Source of the DNA: an uncultured Paracoccaceae bacterium
GTDB taxonomy: Bacteria; Pseudomonadota; Alphaproteobacteria; Rhodobacterales; Rhodobacteraceae
Assembly: GCA_947497985.1 (NCBI GenBank)
Contig: CANMIX010000010.1
Location: forward strand, 1 to 64,000
Direction of reading: 5' to 3'
DNA length: 64,000 bases
The translations under genes were made by a program, and so were the position numbers. The notes under the pieces were generated by a model that worked only from the letters and a program-made list of their open reading frames with translations, ran no database searches and was not told the DNA's origin. Shown here one piece after another: positions 61,423 through 64,000 of this stretch (positions within the stretch are counted from its first letter, which is position 1; each line of letters starts with the position of its first letter).

Positions 61423-63231
61423 ATGGCACGTATTCCTCTTCTCCAGATGAGCGGGATCTCACTGACCTTTGGCGGTGATCCCATCTTTTCCGACCTTGAT
61501 TTGGTGGTTCAACCCGGCGACCGGGTGGCACTGGTTGGGCGCAATGGCTCCGGTAAATCTACGCTGATGAAAGTCATGGCTGGCCTGGTGGAGGCCGACA
61601 CGGGCTCCATCGTTGTGCCGCCGGGCAAATCGGTTGGATACATGGAGCAAGACCCAAAGATGGAAGGGTTTGCAACGCTTGGTGATTTTGCCGCCAGCGC
61701 TCTTGAGCCGGGAGAAATGTACAAGGTCGAACGGGCAGGCGAAGGTCTGAAATTCGACCCCTCCCGCGCAGTTGAGACGGCGTCCGGCGGGGAACGCCGC
61801 CGCGCAGCGCTCGCGAAATTGATGGCTGAAGCGCCAGATCTGATGTTGCTGGACGAGCCGACCAACCATTTGGATATCTCGGCGATTCAATGGCTTGAGG
61901 GTGAGCTTTCATCTACGCGTGCGGGCTTTGTGTTGATTTCGCACGACCGGGCGTTCTTGAACGCCTTGACCCGTGCCACCCTTTGGGTTGATCGCGGACA
62001 GGTCCGTCGACAGGAAAAGGGATTTGCAGCTTTTGAAGCCTGGCGCGACAAGGTCTGGGATGAAGAAGATCAAGCCCGCCATAAGCTGAACCGGCTGATC
62101 AAATCTGAGAGCCGTTGGGCCGTGGAAGGCATCAGTGCGCGGCGCAAACGTAACATGGGACGGGTGCGCGCACTGCATGAGCTGAAGGCCGAACGATCAT
62201 CGCAGATCAAGCGCCAAGGTGCTGCTGAATTGGCGCTGGACAGCGGGCCTAAATCGGGTCGCAAGGTGATTGAGGCGGAAGGCCTATCCAAATCCTTTGG
62301 GGAAAAGGTGATTCTGTCAGACTTTGACCTAAAGGTGCAACGCAGCGACCGGGTGGCCTTTGTTGGACCTAACGGTGTTGGCAAAACCACACTTTTGAAG
62401 ATGCTTTTGGGGCAGGAGGCACCGGACGAGGGGCGCGTCAAACTGGGCACCAATTTGGAAATCGCAGTTTTTGATCAGACGCGGGACCAGTTGGATGGCG
62501 ACCTAAGCCTGTGGGACAATCTGACCTCGGACCCGTCAATGCGGATTTCGGGTAAGGCTGATCAGGTTATGGTGCGGGGCCAGCCCAAACATGTGGTGGG
62601 TTATCTCAAGGAATTCTTGTTCGATGAACGCCAGGCCCGGGCGCCGGTACGATCGCTGTCAGGTGGTGAGAAGGCACGTCTATTGCTTGCGCGGTTGATG
62701 GCCCGCAGTTCGAACCTTCTGGTGCTGGATGAACCGACCAACGATCTGGATGTAGAAACGCTCGACCTCTTGCAGGAATTGCTTGATGCCTATGATGGTA
62801 CCGTTTTGTTGGTGAGCCACGACCGGGACTTTCTCGACCGGATTGCCACAACAACCATTGCCATGGAAGGCAACGGGCAGGCCACGGTATATGCGGGTGG
62901 GTGGAGTGACTATCTGGCGCAGCGCCAACCGGAGGATGCGGAAGATGCGCCCATCAAGTCGAAAGCGGCAAGGGCCAAACCCAAGGTGGAACCAAAACCC
63001 AGCGAGGGGTTGAGCTTTAAGGAAAAGCATCGCCTTGAAGCCCTGCCGGAGGAGATTGAGCGGCTGGAGAAGGAAATCGCCAAGCTCGAAGAGCTGATGG
63101 CAGATCCGCAGCTGTTCACGCGTGAGCCTGTAAAGTTCCAGAAAGCGACTGAGGCTCTCGTGGAACGGCAGGAAAAGTTGGCAGCGTCCGAAGAAGAATG
63201 GTTGGAGCTGGAAGAAAAAGCCGCGCAATAA
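61423..63231 (+). CDS. uup: ABC-F family ATPase, Uup-like
   Basis: 602 residues, two ATP-binding cassettes with no membrane domain. First cassette: Walker A GRNGSGKST, signature SGGERRRAALAKLM, Walker B LMLLDEPTNHLD. Second cassette: GPNGVGKTT, LSGGEKARLLLARLM, LVLDEPTNDLD. A C-terminal helical hairpin (KHRLEALPEEIERLEKEIAKLEELM) matches the DNA-binding coiled coil of Uup. ABC-F proteins act on the ribosome or, for Uup, also in transposon excision and DNA transactions. The gene ends before a strong GC hairpin. Confidence 0.9.
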   Translation: MARIPLLQMSGISLTFGGDPIFSDLDLVVQPGDRVALVGRNGSGKSTLMKVMAGLVEADTGSIVVPPGKSVGYMEQDPKMEGFATLGDFAASALEPGEMYKVERAGEGLKFDPSRAVETASGGERRRAALAKLMAEAPDLMLLDEPTNHLDISAIQWLEGELSSTRAGFVLISHDRAFLNALTRATLWVDRGQVRRQEKGFAAFEAWRDKVWDEEDQARHKLNRLIKSESRWAVEGISARRKRNMGRVRALHELKAERSSQIKRQGAAELALDSGPKSGRKVIEAEGLSKSFGEKVILSDFDLKVQRSDRVAFVGPNGVGKTTLLKMLLGQEAPDEGRVKLGTNLEIAVFDQTRDQLDGDLSLWDNLTSDPSMRISGKADQVMVRGQPKHVVGYLKEFLFDERQARAPVRSLSGGEKARLLLARLMARSSNLLVLDEPTNDLDVETLDLLQELLDAYDGTVLLVSHDRDFLDRIATTTIAMEGNGQATVYAGGWSDYLAQRQPEDAEDAPIKSKAARAKPKVEPKPSEGLSFKEKHRLEALPEEIERLEKEIAKLEELMADPQLFTREPVKFQKATEALVERQEKLAASEEEWLELEEKAAQ

Positions 63232-63279
63232 AGCGCTGGTTTTGAGGTTTTTCGCTTCGGGCTTTGCCCGAAACGACCA

Positions 63280-63307
63280 GCGCCGCGCCCTATGGGCGCG
63301 GCGCTTT
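63280..63307 (+). terminator. Terminator of the ABC-F gene
   Basis: GCGCCGCGCCC (63280-63290) pairs perfectly with GGGCGCGGCGC (63294-63304) around TAT, followed by TTT. It lies about 50 bases after the stop. Confidence 0.8.
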
Positions 63308-63338
63308 GGCATTCTAGTGCCAATTGAACACGAAGGAA

Positions 63339-64000
63339 TCAGGCGCGCATCAATCGAAGATCTAGCGCGGCAAGCGGGGCCAGTTTACGTCCCAAGGGCG
63401 GCCAATAGATCCAGGTGCCACCCAACGTGTTAACCCGTGCGCCGGTCCCAAGTTTGAAACGGGCCAGGCCTTCGGCGTCTTCTGTGTTGATCACGCCAAG
63501 GTCAAGACTGTGCATACTTTTGGTGGCAAGCCATTCCATGGCAGACCACATCAACAGGTTATGGGCGTTGCAGGCTTTGCCTGCTTCTGTGCTATGGGCG
63601 ATGTGATAGGTTGCGCGATCCCCATGCGTGAAGATGAGGATGCCGGCCACGATGTCTTTTCCCCGAAAGGCTTGGAAGAGTTTGGCCTGTCCCGGGTTGG
63701 CCTTTGCATAGGCCAGGGTCAGGCCAATGGGCCAGCTGCGATAGCCGCGTGCTTTTTGCAGGGATACATCCGCTTGCAACAGCCAATGCCCCGCGTCCAA
63801 CGGCATGTTCTGTCGCGTAATCCGCAAATCGCTTTGTTCAGCCTGGTTCAGACGATTGCGCCATTTCTGTTGCAACCGGGCGCGCCGGGACTGTGTGTTG
63901 CCGGACAGGTCCAACATGGCAACCGAGGCCGGAGTCATTAACGGTAATGCGCCGAGACGCGCCAATTCGGGTGATGGGTGTTCCGGGGACAACAGGACAG
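63339..64000 (-). CDS. GNAT/FemAB-type acyltransferase, N-terminus outside the window
   Basis: At least 217 residues; the frame stays open to the last base, so the start lies beyond it. SLQKARGYRSWPIGLTLAYAKANPGQAKLFQAFRGKDIVAGILIFTHGDRATYHIAHSTEAGKACNAHNLLMWSAMEWLATKSMHSLDLG has the GNAT-like beta-alpha topology of FemAB-related enzymes, with the His-Asn-Leu-Leu segment near the acyl-donor site. The C-terminal FKLGTGARVNTLGGTWIYW is also typical. A peptidoglycan- or glycan-modifying acyl/aminoacyl transfer is possible. Substrate unknown. Confidence 0.72.
   Translation of the reverse strand, partial: VLLSPEHPSPELARLGALPLMTPASVAMLDLSGNTQSRRARLQQKWRNRLNQAEQSDLRITRQNMPLDAGHWLLQADVSLQKARGYRSWPIGLTLAYAKANPGQAKLFQAFRGKDIVAGILIFTHGDRATYHIAHSTEAGKACNAHNLLMWSAMEWLATKSMHSLDLGVINTEDAEGLARFKLGTGARVNTLGGTWIYWPPLGRKLAPLAALDLRLMRA

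Overview
The window looks like core chromosome of a Roseobacter-group alphaproteobacterium (Rhodobacterales). The evidence is a 407-residue ALA synthase that closely resembles the Rhodobacter HemA, a DksA without its zinc-finger cysteines, a two-domain dCTP deaminase, DUF2852 and DUF177 genes, TRAP transport, and several gene orders familiar in the group: argS-SPOR-nagZ-scpA-scpB, amidase-mrcA-prfB, and DUF177-rpmF-plsX-fabH-ihfA-merR. I see no insertion sequence, prophage, CRISPR array or plasmid function.

Layout. 1-250: two identical tRNA-Asp genes, the first cut by the window edge. 336-2177: a hotdog thioesterase and an M20 peptidase. 2378-6278: hemA behind an FNR-type box, a RodZ-like protein and ispG. 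6359-10930: a periplasmic DsbA/M48 pair, an aminotransferase and an amidase. 11092-16880: mrcA and prfB, with a large RTX/Hint gene lying convergently between them. 16907-18389: a divergent pair, an XRE regulator and a cold-shock-like small protein. 18450-21044: ilvBN behind a complete attenuator with the leader peptide MISLVVVVGTTRMGR. 21235-28487: a VOC protein, a two-component system and a TRAP operon with an oversized permease. 28536-35913: Bpt, RDD and DUF2852 genes, glnE, an RlmI-type methyltransferase and a PIN protein. 36046-42996: a lipoprotein, an M48 protease, a membrane protein behind a CtrA-type box, a VWA/MoxR module, dksA, an FAD monooxygenase and xth. 43342-44682: an unusual two-gene cassette. 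44716-52205: erpA, dgt, argS, a SPOR protein, nagZ, scpAB. 52224-59931: dcd, tRNA-Pro, a giant MerR-type protein, ihfA, fabH, plsX, rpmF, DUF177. 60019-64000: bamE, olsB, an ABC-F protein and a partial acyltransferase.

Most of the window is housekeeping: tetrapyrrole, isoprenoid, branched-chain amino acid, fatty acid and ornithine-lipid synthesis, cell wall growth and recycling, translation, chromosome condensation and nucleotide hygiene.

The best candidate for an undescribed system is at 43342-44682. It begins with a 74-residue protein made of three exact 21-residue repeats, each ending in LFSSGS, the last at the very C-terminus. A perfect 9-bp GC hairpin follows, and then a 351-residue soluble protein that I do not recognise. 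The cassette sits behind an AT-rich promoter region, and its arrangement resembles a precursor-peptide/partner operon. Other notable items are the ilvB attenuator, the ~840-residue Pro/Ala/Thr/Val/Gln-rich tail on a MerR-type protein, the RTX/Hint gene overlapping mrcA, and the enlarged TRAP permease.
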